From positions 1 to 43,655 of the IMG/VR virus record IMGVR_UViG_3300027754_000176: a stretch of DNA of 43,655 nt. One strand, written 5' to 3'. This DNA is from a virus. Each line of letters opens with the position of its first letter. The first letter of the stretch is position 1. This document shows positions 8,309 to 18,540 of this stretch, in pieces. Made by a program: the position numbers and the translations under genes. The notes beneath the pieces are model-generated. The model had not been told where the DNA came from. It searched no databases and saw only the letters and a list, made by a program, of their open reading frames with translations.

Positions 8309-8772
8309 TGAACTCTTTTATTAAAAAAATAACATCAGTAAAAGAATGGCAAGAAATGATGAAAGATATTGTAGAAATTTTTACCATCGATGATGAAACA
8401 GCCCATCAATTTGGATTAAAACATGATACTCAATTAATGATAAAATCTTTTTCTCATGAAACTTTATTAATATGGAATATGCATGTGTGGGCACATTTTA
8501 ATGGACAAAAGTGGGATGCAATATTTATCGGTTCAATTCATAAATCAGAAAAATTTGGGAAAAAAATCATGGATGAATATCTTTGGTTAGCTAAAAATTC
8601 AAATAAAGGATATTCACTATATAAAATAGCAGAAAAATTTGCAAAACAACAAAAATGCGAATATATCACAATGAATGTCACAGACTTGCATCCAAAATCA
8701 AATAAAATTAAAAATTTCTATACGAAAATTGGATACAAAAAAGATTCAGAAACTTACATTAAAAAAATTTAA
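8308..8772 (+). CDS. GNAT-family N-acetyltransferase
   Basis: 154 residues. The middle segment AIFIGSIHKSEKFGKKIMDEYLW and the tail (YSLYKIAEKFAKQQKCEYITMNV, then NKIKNFYTKIGYKKDSETYIKK) show the strand-helix-strand layout and the FYxKxGYK closing motif of GNAT acetyltransferases. The acetyl-CoA-binding R/Q-x-x-G-x-G/A loop is not canonical, so the substrate and even activity are uncertain. The start overlaps the upstream stop (TAATG). The stop overlaps the convergent tail gene J by four bases. Confidence 0.6.
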   Translation: MNSFIKKITSVKEWQEMMKDIVEIFTIDDETAHQFGLKHDTQLMIKSFSHETLLIWNMHVWAHFNGQKWDAIFIGSIHKSEKFGKKIMDEYLWLAKNSNKGYSLYKIAEKFAKQQKCEYITMNVTDLHPKSNKIKNFYTKIGYKKDSETYIKKI

Positions 8773-11700
8773 TAGTTTAAAATCACAATGGATCTGCTAG
8801 TTATTGGGGAAATTTTCTTCATATTTTGTAATTCATTAAAATTTACTGATTGAATATTAAATACATAAGTTCCGACATCGCCATTTTCAGGAATCGGCCA
8901 ATCATATATAAATGAATTAATTTCAGTTTTAAAATTTGAAATTGGAACTGTCGCAGCAAAATTGCTAGTAGTAATAGAAGGAGTTCTTATTAAAATATTA
9001 AATTCAGTTGCATTAACAACTGAATTCCATTGTATTCTAATATGATTTTTTCCATTGACAACTACTTGCGTTAAAGATGTTATAACTGGAGATAATAAAT
9101 TATAATTTGCTTTTTCTAAAATACTAGCCTGTTCAATACCTAAAAAATTAAAACTCGCTCTTAAATCATCAATATTTGAATTTTCTTCAATTTCTTTAAA
9201 CTTATCTAAATTATACTCATACGCAACAACATTATATTCATTTATATAATTTTCAATAATAGATGTAATTTTAAATGCTTTATTATTTTTATTATTTAAT
9301 AATAAAGAATAAGGAGATCCAGTTACTAATTTGCATAAATTATTTATAGTTGAATCTTTGTAGGTGCTATTATCATCTTCTGTTCTAATAAGTTTAGATC
9401 CAGTTATTTCAGTCCAACAACTTTCATTATTTATACCTACAGTATATCCCACAATACTAAATGAATCTATAGATGGCCTATCATACTCAATTACATTTTT
9501 AAAACTTATTTTTGGATCTTTATATTTTGAAAGATTAAAGCTATAACAATGCGTACCAACAAGATTTTTTGGACTATTTAAAGTGAAATTTGTGCTTCCA
9601 TCAATCATGGAAAATTGTTCAGATGATTGTTCAGATAAAAAATCTGAAATTAAATATTTGCCAGAATTAAAATGCTGGAAAAAATAATTTTTATATGGTA
9701 ATTGATATTTTAATTCTTCATTATTAATTATATCAAATCTAATATCATTTCCATTATTAGAGTTTAAAGAAGTTGAGAATTTCCAATGCCCATACTTTGA
9801 TGCTTCACAATTCATATTTTGATTTTCAATATAATTCAAACAACCTATTATTGAACATGTCTTTTTGCCTTTATTCACATTTGAAACATAAATATCATAT
9901 ATTTTATTAACACTACCTGTAAAAGATTTTACAGTGCTTGTTGTATCACAAGTAGACATATTAAATGTAAATTTAGTTTTATTTGGATTTTTTAAAATAT
10001 AATTACTGTAAGTAGTTCCATTATCACTTGTGATGTCACCTATCCAACCAGTTTCTTCAGGAGCATTTAAAATGGGAGATTCAATTGTAAAACATAAATC
10101 ATCTGGAACATATTGAGCATTTGCATAAAAATCATCATATTTTGGTTTTGCAACTGGTATATGTAATGTTATACATTTATCGTTATAAATGTTTGGATCT
10201 AAACATTTATCAATAACTATTTTAAATAAAGTGGGATCAGTTAAATTTTCAAAACATTTAACAATACCAAAATTTTTATATGAATTAAATAATTCATCAT
10301 GAATATTAATTAAATCTCCAGGTCTATATAATAATATTCTATTATCTGTAGTAAAATTAACGATTGAATTTTCTTTTGATGTTTGAAATAAAAAATGACA
10401 TCCAAATCTTCTAGCTTGACTTTTTGATGTAATTCCAAAAGCATTTATTTGCTTTTTTAATATACCTCTTTGCCGTACTCCATTAGAATCTTCGACATAT
10501 TCAATTTTTGGTTTATAATTATCTTTTTCATCAACATACGCAACATCTACAGCAGTAAATTCATCATCTTTTTTATGATTTGAGTAAGTGAATAAACCAT
10601 CTTTTACATCTGAATTATTAAATTCTCCTATAATCGGCTTTAATCTATCGTCACTAAAAGTAATTAAAGAATTCATATAGTAGACGTGACCTCTAAAAAT
10701 AGAGGCAACTTGATTTATCATATCGAATATATTAAATTTTTCAGTTATTAAAGCATTAAAAGAATGCCTTGGTTCAACGCCTCCGTAAGCATCTGGAACT
10801 CCATAATAATAACCATTATCATCTACGGCATCACACCATCTTGCTATTTTATACAACTCCCAAATATCCACTTGTTCAGATTCAATATAATTACCTAATC
10901 CATATCGTTTATTAATTAATAAATCCATTAAGATCCAAGCGGGATTATTTGACCAAAATAATTTAAATGTACCATCCCAATCACCATCATATATTTTTTC
11001 AAGATTATTTGTATTTAAATATCTAACATCTTCATTATTCTCATTATTTGGAAAATAATTACTTGGAACTAATATTTTTTTTAATTTGCAATGGAAAGTC
11101 CTATTAGGAATTTGAGCAAATGCTCTTGCATCCATTTTTGTTCCAACAATAGCTGAAAATGGATATGAAAATTTATGTGGAACAATTTCTGTAACTTTAC
11201 GAACTCCAATTCTTTTAGAAACTAAAGTGGATAATGTTTCATGAGATTTTTTTGTAATTTTTATATATCTTTTTATTGGATTCCCATTAGAATCTTTTAA
11301 GGGTTTTGGTAATTGAATAATTGTTCCAATATCAGCTGAGAGAGTATTTTTTTGATTATAGTAAATATTTGAAGTTGATATACTATATGCTTGTAAGCTC
11401 ATTTTTGAATTTTCACAAATAGCGTATGAAGGCTGTTGATAAGAAATAAATCTCATATCATTTGCAATATATCCATCATCAATTAAAATTTGTTCTACAT
11501 CTTGTATTTTTAATGATGAAGCGTAACTAGTGCAAAAAGCATAAAGAACATATTTTTTACCAGAAGTCTCTTCTGTTAAAATTCTTTTTTTTCTATCAGA
11601 TGGAGCGGTAGGTGAGATAACATTCTCTGCAACAGTAAGCGTTTTTACAGACCACTCAGTTCTTATATTATTCCCACGAATACCTACAAATTTTGGTAAA

Positions 11701-14700
11701 AATGATATATCTAAATTTGGAAATACAATATCTTCATCAAAAGCATTAGTATAAATTAATTTATTAGTGACCTTATCAAGACCTATATAATAAGTCATTT
11801 TTGGAAAGGAAGAATTAACAGCTGGTTGACTATTAGGTATAAAACGGAGTTTATTTGATCTCGCATTAGGGTCGTATTGAAAAGCACTAGGATATGACTC
11901 CCATACATCGAAAGATTTTGGCGGCCATGGCCAAACCCTAAAACCTGGCCAACCTTTTTTATAAATTTCCCATCTAACAATGTTATTAGTTATTGGTACA
12001 ATTGTGGTATTATTAACTTGACTAGTTCTTAACCTTTGAATACCTGAAACATCTAAATAATGTGGCCGACCTAAATGGCCTTCATATGTGTTATACTGTT
12101 GATTAAGATTAGATGTATCATAAAAAATTGTAGCTCTCAATCCAGAAGGCGCAGAATAAAACCATCTTATAGATATTTTTTGTGTAGTTATGTAATTAAA
12201 TAATATTTCATTAGGGTTATTATCCGATACATAATCTACATACCATTCATTTTGAAATACTATTTCTTTAGCATCTGAATAAACTTCGCTAAGAGGAAAA
12301 TCTGGAATAGTCTTTAATTCACTATAACCAGCGTCTCTACTTGGAAGATAAAAAGCTAAATAAGATATATTGGTATTTTTTGCATAAAAAATCCAAAATT
12401 TAGCATCTATTTGAATATTATTCACAAGACCAGAAGCTTGCAAAGATAATCTTTTATCAATTGATTTTAATGATATAAAATCACTATTTTGTACTTCGAT
12501 TTGATTATTATTTAATGTCCAATTTATATTTTTAATTTGTGCAGAAGAAGTGAATTTTGTTGAATATTTAAATTTTGATTTATTTAAATTATTTAATAAG
12601 TCACTAGAAGATAAATATTCAAGATTTGAAATTATATTCTTTTTTATTAATTTAGAATTTATATAATCATTATTTTCTATAATAGTATTTATAATATAAT
12701 CATCAATATTAGTTTCAGAAATTGCCTGATTAGTAATACTTAATTTTGAACTATTGTATGAATTAATAGCAGTAGATAATTCTTTATTTAATTGCTCTAT
12801 TGTTTTATTGTATGTATTATTTGCATCAGGAATAACTCGTGAATCTGGAGCAATAAATCTTATAAAAAATTCATTATAATTATCATTTTCATTTGAATTA
12901 AAAGATAAAATTAAATCATTTGGATAAGTTTTTTCTAATATTAAAAAATTACTTTGATCACCAATATATGTAGAATTATTTAAGATGTTTTTATAAATAA
13001 TAAGTTTTAAATCTTTTGTTTTTGAGAGTTTATTGTTTTCTGAACCTGGACCTTGATAATCAATATATCCAAGGTCTGATCTAGGAATCCAAGTAGGTTC
13101 TATAGTTATTTTTTGAAAATATGTATATTTATAATTAAATATACATACGTCTAAATAATCAGTGCTATTGCAAAATAATGTATATTGATCGTATTTACAC
13201 GAAGGATTTCCATATTTATTAAACGAATCTGCAGAAAGACTTAATAATAATGCATCTGTAAATAATATATTTGAATTTAAAAATGTTGAAGATAAACCTA
13301 AATCTAAATTAGTATAATTTTGATTTAAAAACTTACCAACATCATCAGCAGACAAATTATATTTTAAATTATTTTTAATGTATTCAAAATTTGAATCTAA
13401 ATTATAGCTTGAAGATTTTGTTGAATCATATATTTGACAAAGTCCATATTGAGTAGAATTAAAATTTAACTTAGATATATTATATTTTGAAAGTTCTAAA
13501 TCAGCAATATTAACATTTGAAAGTAAATTCATATTTCCAACATAAAAATTTATTTTATCGCTTAGATAAAAACAATTTATTAAAGCAGAGCCATTACATC
13601 TTGTTACTTTAATAAAGTATAAATCTTGATTATTTAAATAATAAGTTCTATATTTCGTTAGGTATCCTCCTTGATCAGAGCTTCTTTTGCAAGCGTTTAC
13701 AAAATCATAACTTTTTCTACCTAGATCTACAAGAGCGGGATCAGAAGACATTCCATATATATTATATCTATATGAAAAAAATTCACCAGCATTTTTAAAA
13801 GTATTATTTTCTTTAGATTCGTATCCAGATTCAATATCAACAACAACTATTGCTGGCAATTTTGTGCCTGCTGTAATATTTTGTTTTGCTGTTTGATAAG
13901 TTGGGTTTTTTTGTGCTTCATTCTCAATTTGTATCATGGTGGTTGTTCCCTCCGTTCGATTCCATTTACCATACCAATTTGTTATATCAGCTCCATTATT
14001 ATTAGAAGTATAATTAAGAGCATTATCTAAATTTTTAAATAAATCATAGTAAAACACTGAATCATTAGCATCAATAGAAGAATACTCATCCCTAAAAATA
14101 TTAAGATTATTAATATTATAATTTGTCGCTGATGCTGGTGGATTATTTAACAAATTCTTTAAATAAGAATCTCCATTTTTAGGATCAAAATATTCTATGT
14201 CTTTATAATCAACTCTTGTATAAGAGTATACAAGAGTTGAACCTATTAAATTTCCATTTTTAAATTTCGAAATTATATTTTGCAACTTAGAGGTTGAATT
14301 ATAATTTGTTACTTTTGTTTTACTTGCAGAAATTGATACGTCAAAATAATAATCTTCAATGAGTTGATCTAAAATATATTCTTTTAAATATGTTAAAGAA
14401 GCATCTTTAAAAAAATTAATTTGACTTTTTAAATAAGAACCGTTAATTCCAATTAAAAAAATTCTAGAAGGGGGTGCGTTTAGAATTTTTGGATTTATTA
14501 TATATTTATATATATTTGGATAACGAATTTCAGATAAATCAGGATTTGCTGTATTGTTTATTATTAAATAATTAAAATCTATATATTTATATATATCTGT
14601 AGAAATAATTGCATTTGAATCAAATCCAATAGCATCAAAATTAGGATATCTATAATTAACGCGACTTATGAAAAAAGAATAATCAGGATCAATTTCGATC

Positions 14701-16841
14701 TTTAAATTTGGATCATTTAATGGCTCAAAGGTCCAATTATTATCTAATAAATATTCTTTTTCATCTAATCCGTAATCATAATATGCCTCATTATTAGAAT
14801 TTAAAGTTTTAAGTTTAGCTTCCAAACTAAGACGTGATGTTGGAAACGCGAATGACGCAAGAGTGTAATTATATTGCTTGGGTATTTGATAATCAAATAA
14901 TTTATTAGTAACAAGTGCCCCCCACCTTACATTATTTGTATTTATTGTTGGCGTAATTAAAGTTTCAATATCTGGAATAATAGGACTTAATGCTGAAATA
15001 GTTTTATAAAAATTAGTACCAGCGACACTTTTTTGCAATCTAAATAAATCATCAAAAAGCGTTCTTAAAAATGACTGTATGTCTCTACTAGAGAAAACAG
15101 TAGGATTATATGCAGTAGGGTATTGTGTAAAATTTCCTCTTGTATAATCAAGAACTTTTCCATATGTATTTGATATATCATACCCATATTTAATTGCATT
15201 TATTATACGTTTTTCTCCAGTGCCATCTTTTTTACCATAAGATAAAAAAATTATAGATGCTGTTGAATTTGTTAAATCTTTTTTTAATCCTAATGCATTT
15301 TCATATGTGTTTATTCCCAATCCAGGCCGATCAGTTTGATAATATTTTCCAATATTACTGCAACCATTACCATCTTGTCCAAAAGCTGAAATATTTTCAG
15401 AAACTAAATCTACATGATTTGTGTCATAAAGAGAATCTATAGAAATGGTGACGTAAGCACATTCAGTATTATCGTTTGTAACATAATGAGTTATTGGAAC
15501 TGCTTCTTGAGAAGTTCTAGATGCACTCACTTTATTAAAATTTGTATAATTTAGTACAACATTTCCTAATACAAAAGGAGAACTTTTACAATCATAGTCG
15601 ATTGGCCAATATTTAACATATCTTATATCGTCACTTGTTTCACTATCAATGTCTATATTTAATCCAGGTAATACAAAAGGACTTGATTCGCTATAACTAG
15701 TAATTCTTTGAACGCCACCAAAACCATCTGCTTTAGCGGGTTTTTGATCGTTAGTTACGCAATATGGTCCAACTAATTCTTTTGAATAATCAAAATCAAT
15801 TTGGATATTTGAAAAATATTTTAATGGAGCTTGAATTTCGGCTCCATTTTTAAATTCACTTTGAACTAAATTATAATTAAATAATGAAGAATTATTTTGG
15901 AATATATATAATTTTTTAAAATACTTATTTAAAATGTTATCGATTTGTTTTATTCCTGTATCTTCACTATAAATAGACCAAATATAAATATTTATATCAT
16001 ACCCTTCAAATCCATAAACTGAAGTATCTAAAATTTTATTTTTTGAAAATGTTTTTTTGCCAGCTAATGTTGAAACATTATTATTTACATAACTTCTAGG
16101 AAGTTCAAAATAATTAAACGAATTTAGAGTTTCACTTCCAATTGAAAAATAAATATAATTAGATAAATCATTTATTCCAATTTTTAATGGAGATGCGGAA
16201 TTCGCACCACCTTCTTCAGGATCAAATTGATCTTTTGGTAAAAAGAATTTAAATGATGGAATATTAATTATAGTTAAAAAAGGTTTTTCATTTATAATTG
16301 GAGATAAATCAAAAGATTTTTGAATTAATGGAATAGCATCAAATGAGCCATTTAAAGATTTTACAAATTCATATATAGATGAGGCTGGATGAAATGATGT
16401 AAATGTTATATCTTTATTAAAATTTTGGTCTTCTATTGAATTTGCATATAAAATATTTTTATTCGGAGATGTTGTATTTAAAGTTGATTGCTTCCAATGC
16501 GTTATTAGAAAATCTTTTATAAAATTAATATTAATTTCAACTGTATATTCAGAAGATGTTTCTTTAATTGGAGTATCGTCAAGATAAATCGCTTCAAAGA
16601 TATTTTCATCATAAACTTTTTTTCCATTTTTGTTTATTAAGCCCTCGATAGGTCCATCCGAAATTAAATCAACCATTTCCGCATAAGAAAAAGATGATAT
16701 AGTATCTATATTTTTGAACTGTGGAGGAGCTAAAACTGAAGGATATTGAGTAACTTGAGGTGGTGGATAATCTGGCGTTTTAGGGCCACCACCACCAGCA
16801 CCTTGTAGTGTTAATTTTTTCTTAAAAAGTAAATTTTTCAT
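8769..16841 (-). CDS. J: Central tail-tip protein, lambda gpJ family, giant (2690 aa)
   Basis: The N-terminus (FSYAEMVDLISDGPIEGLIN, about residues 50-70, then IYLDDTPI) matches the start of lambda gpJ. The conserved hub resumes only near residue 1910: RTFHCKLKKILVPSNYFP, YDGDWDGTFKLFWSNNPAW, RYGLGNYIESEQVDIWELY, ASIFRGHVYYMN and NYKPKIEYVEDSNGVRQRG follow in the same order as in lambda J. In lambda the two blocks are about 200 residues apart; here about 1,800. The insertion is Asn/Ser/Tyr-rich and beta-rich and I recognise no catalytic domain in it. The C-terminus (about 2590-2690) is a fibronectin-III-like module. It forms the tail tip hub and probably contacts the receptor. Its stop overlaps the convergent GNAT gene. 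Confidence 0.9.
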   Translation of the reverse strand: MKNLLFKKKLTLQGAGGGGPKTPDYPPPQVTQYPSVLAPPQFKNIDTISSFSYAEMVDLISDGPIEGLINKNGKKVYDENIFEAIYLDDTPIKETSSEYTVEININFIKDFLITHWKQSTLNTTSPNKNILYANSIEDQNFNKDITFTSFHPASSIYEFVKSLNGSFDAIPLIQKSFDLSPIINEKPFLTIINIPSFKFFLPKDQFDPEEGGANSASPLKIGINDLSNYIYFSIGSETLNSFNYFELPRSYVNNNVSTLAGKKTFSKNKILDTSVYGFEGYDINIYIWSIYSEDTGIKQIDNILNKYFKKLYIFQNNSSLFNYNLVQSEFKNGAEIQAPLKYFSNIQIDFDYSKELVGPYCVTNDQKPAKADGFGGVQRITSYSESSPFVLPGLNIDIDSETSDDIRYVKYWPIDYDCKSSPFVLGNVVLNYTNFNKVSASRTSQEAVPITHYVTNDNTECAYVTISIDSLYDTNHVDLVSENISAFGQDGNGCSNIGKYYQTDRPGLGINTYENALGLKKDLTNSTASIIFLSYGKKDGTGEKRIINAIKYGYDISNTYGKVLDYTRGNFTQYPTAYNPTVFSSRDIQSFLRTLFDDLFRLQKSVAGTNFYKTISALSPIIPDIETLITPTINTNNVRWGALVTNKLFDYQIPKQYNYTLASFAFPTSRLSLEAKLKTLNSNNEAYYDYGLDEKEYLLDNNWTFEPLNDPNLKIEIDPDYSFFISRVNYRYPNFDAIGFDSNAIISTDIYKYIDFNYLIINNTANPDLSEIRYPNIYKYIINPKILNAPPSRIFLIGINGSYLKSQINFFKDASLTYLKEYILDQLIEDYYFDVSISASKTKVTNYNSTSKLQNIISKFKNGNLIGSTLVYSYTRVDYKDIEYFDPKNGDSYLKNLLNNPPASATNYNINNLNIFRDEYSSIDANDSVFYYDLFKNLDNALNYTSNNNGADITNWYGKWNRTEGTTTMIQIENEAQKNPTYQTAKQNITAGTKLPAIVVVDIESGYESKENNTFKNAGEFFSYRYNIYGMSSDPALVDLGRKSYDFVNACKRSSDQGGYLTKYRTYYLNNQDLYFIKVTRCNGSALINCFYLSDKINFYVGNMNLLSNVNIADLELSKYNISKLNFNSTQYGLCQIYDSTKSSSYNLDSNFEYIKNNLKYNLSADDVGKFLNQNYTNLDLGLSSTFLNSNILFTDALLLSLSADSFNKYGNPSCKYDQYTLFCNSTDYLDVCIFNYKYTYFQKITIEPTWIPRSDLGYIDYQGPGSENNKLSKTKDLKLIIYKNILNNSTYIGDQSNFLILEKTYPNDLILSFNSNENDNYNEFFIRFIAPDSRVIPDANNTYNKTIEQLNKELSTAINSYNSSKLSITNQAISETNIDDYIINTIIENNDYINSKLIKKNIISNLEYLSSSDLLNNLNKSKFKYSTKFTSSAQIKNINWTLNNNQIEVQNSDFISLKSIDKRLSLQASGLVNNIQIDAKFWIFYAKNTNISYLAFYLPSRDAGYSELKTIPDFPLSEVYSDAKEIVFQNEWYVDYVSDNNPNEILFNYITTQKISIRWFYSAPSGLRATIFYDTSNLNQQYNTYEGHLGRPHYLDVSGIQRLRTSQVNNTTIVPITNNIVRWEIYKKGWPGFRVWPWPPKSFDVWESYPSAFQYDPNARSNKLRFIPNSQPAVNSSFPKMTYYIGLDKVTNKLIYTNAFDEDIVFPNLDISFLPKFVGIRGNNIRTEWSVKTLTVAENVISPTAPSDRKKRILTEETSGKKYVLYAFCTSYASSLKIQDVEQILIDDGYIANDMRFISYQQPSYAICENSKMSLQAYSISTSNIYYNQKNTLSADIGTIIQLPKPLKDSNGNPIKRYIKITKKSHETLSTLVSKRIGVRKVTEIVPHKFSYPFSAIVGTKMDARAFAQIPNRTFHCKLKKILVPSNYFPNNENNEDVRYLNTNNLEKIYDGDWDGTFKLFWSNNPAWILMDLLINKRYGLGNYIESEQVDIWELYKIARWCDAVDDNGYYYGVPDAYGGVEPRHSFNALITEKFNIFDMINQVASIFRGHVYYMNSLITFSDDRLKPIIGEFNNSDVKDGLFTYSNHKKDDEFTAVDVAYVDEKDNYKPKIEYVEDSNGVRQRGILKKQINAFGITSKSQARRFGCHFLFQTSKENSIVNFTTDNRILLYRPGDLINIHDELFNSYKNFGIVKCFENLTDPTLFKIVIDKCLDPNIYNDKCITLHIPVAKPKYDDFYANAQYVPDDLCFTIESPILNAPEETGWIGDITSDNGTTYSNYILKNPNKTKFTFNMSTCDTTSTVKSFTGSVNKIYDIYVSNVNKGKKTCSIIGCLNYIENQNMNCEASKYGHWKFSTSLNSNNGNDIRFDIINNEELKYQLPYKNYFFQHFNSGKYLISDFLSEQSSEQFSMIDGSTNFTLNSPKNLVGTHCYSFNLSKYKDPKISFKNVIEYDRPSIDSFSIVGYTVGINNESCWTEITGSKLIRTEDDNSTYKDSTINNLCKLVTGSPYSLLLNNKNNKAFKITSIIENYINEYNVVAYEYNLDKFKEIEENSNIDDLRASFNFLGIEQASILEKANYNLLSPVITSLTQVVVNGKNHIRIQWNSVVNATEFNILIRTPSITTSNFAATVPISNFKTEINSFIYDWPIPENGDVGTYVFNIQSVNFNELQNMKKISPITSRSIVILNY

Positions 16842-16842
16842 T

Positions 16843-17496
16843 TTAATTTGTCAAATAATCCAAGAATACAGAAGAATTTTCATTAGTTTTAAATTCAGAG
16901 TCAATAGTCTGATTTGTGGAATAGTTTTTTATAGAAATCATTAAAACATTAGATGAATGTTTTATTTTTCCATAACCAATTGGTATAGAAGCCCCTTGAG
17001 AAGCACGATTCCTGTCATTTGAAAAAATATAAGACTTTCCTAAAGCTTCAATTTGAGCTGTAGCGCCACCAACGGCTAATTTTTTTTGTGGAGGAGCGCC
17101 TTGATTATTAATACTGGCCATGATAGCTGAAACAGCAAGTGAAATAGCAGTTGCAATAACAACATTTACCAAAACAGTAACCACAGCAAAAGCAAAACTT
17201 TCAACAGCAAGACCCATTCCAGCTGCAACAAAACTTCCAGAACCAGTAATTGCAGGAATTATAAAATATTTTCCAATTTTTCTTTTTTCAATAAACTGAT
17301 TTTCATTTTCAATTAAATGACCATCACAAATTATAAAATAATTATAATTATTTTTACTTAATGAAAATATTTCTTTTAAAAAGCCAACTCTATTGCAATC
17401 AATAGCTTTTAAAGCAGATTGAATGCTTGAAATATTAATTTTAAAAAATGAACCAAATTTTATTGATAATAAACCTTTTAGATGAATTTTAGTCAT
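16843..17496 (-). CDS. I: Tail assembly protein, lambda gpI family (copy 1)
   Basis: 217 residues directly upstream of J. The N-terminal part (IHLKGLLSIKFGSFFKINISS) is the small beta-grasp-like domain of the family. Residues of about 78-130 form a long Ala/Gly/Val hydrophobic stretch with membrane-like character. The C-terminal part carries ATAQIEALGKSYIFSNDRNRASQGASIPIGYGKI, where an IPIGYG-like motif is the hallmark of gpI. The neighbour at 17504-18136 is a diverged second copy. In lambda, gpI is needed for tail-tip assembly with L, K and J. It starts seven bases after the stop of the upstream copy. Confidence 0.8.
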   Translation of the reverse strand: MTKIHLKGLLSIKFGSFFKINISSIQSALKAIDCNRVGFLKEIFSLSKNNYNYFIICDGHLIENENQFIEKRKIGKYFIIPAITGSGSFVAAGMGLAVESFAFAVVTVLVNVVIATAISLAVSAIMASINNQGAPPQKKLAVGGATAQIEALGKSYIFSNDRNRASQGASIPIGYGKIKHSSNVLMISIKNYSTNQTIDSEFKTNENSSVFLDYLTN

Positions 17497-17503
17497 GATA
17501 TTT

Positions 17504-18136
17504 TTATTTTTTTAATGGATCAAATTCAGCAGAAAATCTTGAATCACTAGGTTCATTATAAGAAAAATTATTTTCTGATTCAAAAGTTTCATCAGTTCTA
17601 AAATTTTTAACACTAATATTTATTAAACTAGATCCAGATAAAAATTTTCCATAACCAAATTGAACAATAGATCCTTGTGTTGATATATTTCTCAGATTTG
17701 AAAATACATAACTTTTACCTGATTCTGAGCCAGTATAAACCCCGCCTCCAGTAGAACCTTTTGTATCTATAGATCTACGCTTGGGATCTTTCGCCATTAA
17801 CAGAGGAATTGCGAAAGAAGCTATTTCAAAAGCGCCAAGGAAATCTCCTGTAAAGTAGAAGTAAACAATAGCAATGATTATTATTACAATTGCAACAATT
17901 ATTCTTACAAGTTTACTCGATCCACCTATTAAAGGAATAATATTAATTTCATTAGAATTTTTTTCAATACAGTAATTAAAACCTTTTGAATGTAATTCTA
18001 TTATTTTTTTTCTAAAACCACTTTTTACACAATCTATAGCATCAATTATGGTTCTAAATTTATTTATATTTAAATAAATTTTAAACGAAGATCCAAATAT
18101 TTTTGACAATAATCCATGAAATTTTATTGTATTCAT
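17504..18136 (-). CDS. Tail assembly protein, lambda gpI family (copy 2)
   Basis: 210 residues with the same architecture as the gene at 16843-17496. It has an IKFHGLLSKIFGSSFKIYLN N-terminus, a hydrophobic central segment (IIVAIVIIIIAIVYFYFTG, about residues 75-95), and a C-terminal block ESGKSYVFSNLRNISTQGS followed by VQFGYGKFLSGSSLINISV. Lambda has only one such gene, so this is a tandem duplication that diverged. The start overlaps the stop of the JAB gene by four bases (ATGA). Both copies keep the diagnostic C-terminal block, so both are probably functional in tail-tip assembly. Confidence 0.75.
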   Translation of the reverse strand: MNTIKFHGLLSKIFGSSFKIYLNINKFRTIIDAIDCVKSGFRKKIIELHSKGFNYCIEKNSNEINIIPLIGGSSKLVRIIVAIVIIIIAIVYFYFTGDFLGAFEIASFAIPLLMAKDPKRRSIDTKGSTGGGVYTGSESGKSYVFSNLRNISTQGSIVQFGYGKFLSGSSLINISVKNFRTDETFESENNFSYNEPSDSRFSAEFDPLKK

Positions 18137-18540
18137 ATTAATTCCTTTAACCTTTGTATAATATTTACATCATAATCTTTATATTCGGGTTCATAAATAA
18201 AAAATTTTTCAGTTACTACTGAATAAATTAAAAAAGGATAACAACAATTTTCAGAAGTTTTTTCGTCAAAATTAGAAGATTTTTCATCGCCAAGCAAATG
18301 AGAATGAAAAATTAATAAGCATTTGTATTTATTTAAGAAGCATAAATAATCATAGGGATCTATCATAAAATACGATAGTGGATCTTTTGATCTATTTTGC
18401 ATTTGTTTATAAATAATATTATTTTCTTCATCAATACCTACAATACAACACAATTCCGCCAATAAAGAACATTCAGATTCAGCCTTTAAAAAAGATACTA
18501 ATTCTCTTAAATTTTTAAATTTACAATCAATATTACTCAT
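18133..18540 (-). CDS. JAB/MPN-domain tail protein, lambda gpK-like N-terminal domain only
   Basis: 135 residues from the ATG at 18538-18540, which overlaps the end of the L gene by eight bases. An in-frame ATG further upstream would overlap L much more. The JAMM metal motif is complete: H79-S-H81, seven residues, S89, two residues, D92, with a plausible catalytic Glu29. In lambda, gpK joins this Mov34/JAB domain to an NlpC/P60 peptidoglycan hydrolase domain. Here the second domain is absent and no NlpC/P60 motif is seen in the neighbouring genes. Position between L and I supports a tail-tip role. Confidence 0.75.
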   Translation of the reverse strand: MSNIDCKFKNLRELVSFLKAESECSLLAELCCIVGIDEENNIIYKQMQNRSKDPLSYFMIDPYDYLCFLNKYKCLLIFHSHLLGDEKSSNFDEKTSENCCYPFLIYSVVTEKFFIYEPEYKDYDVNIIQRLKELI

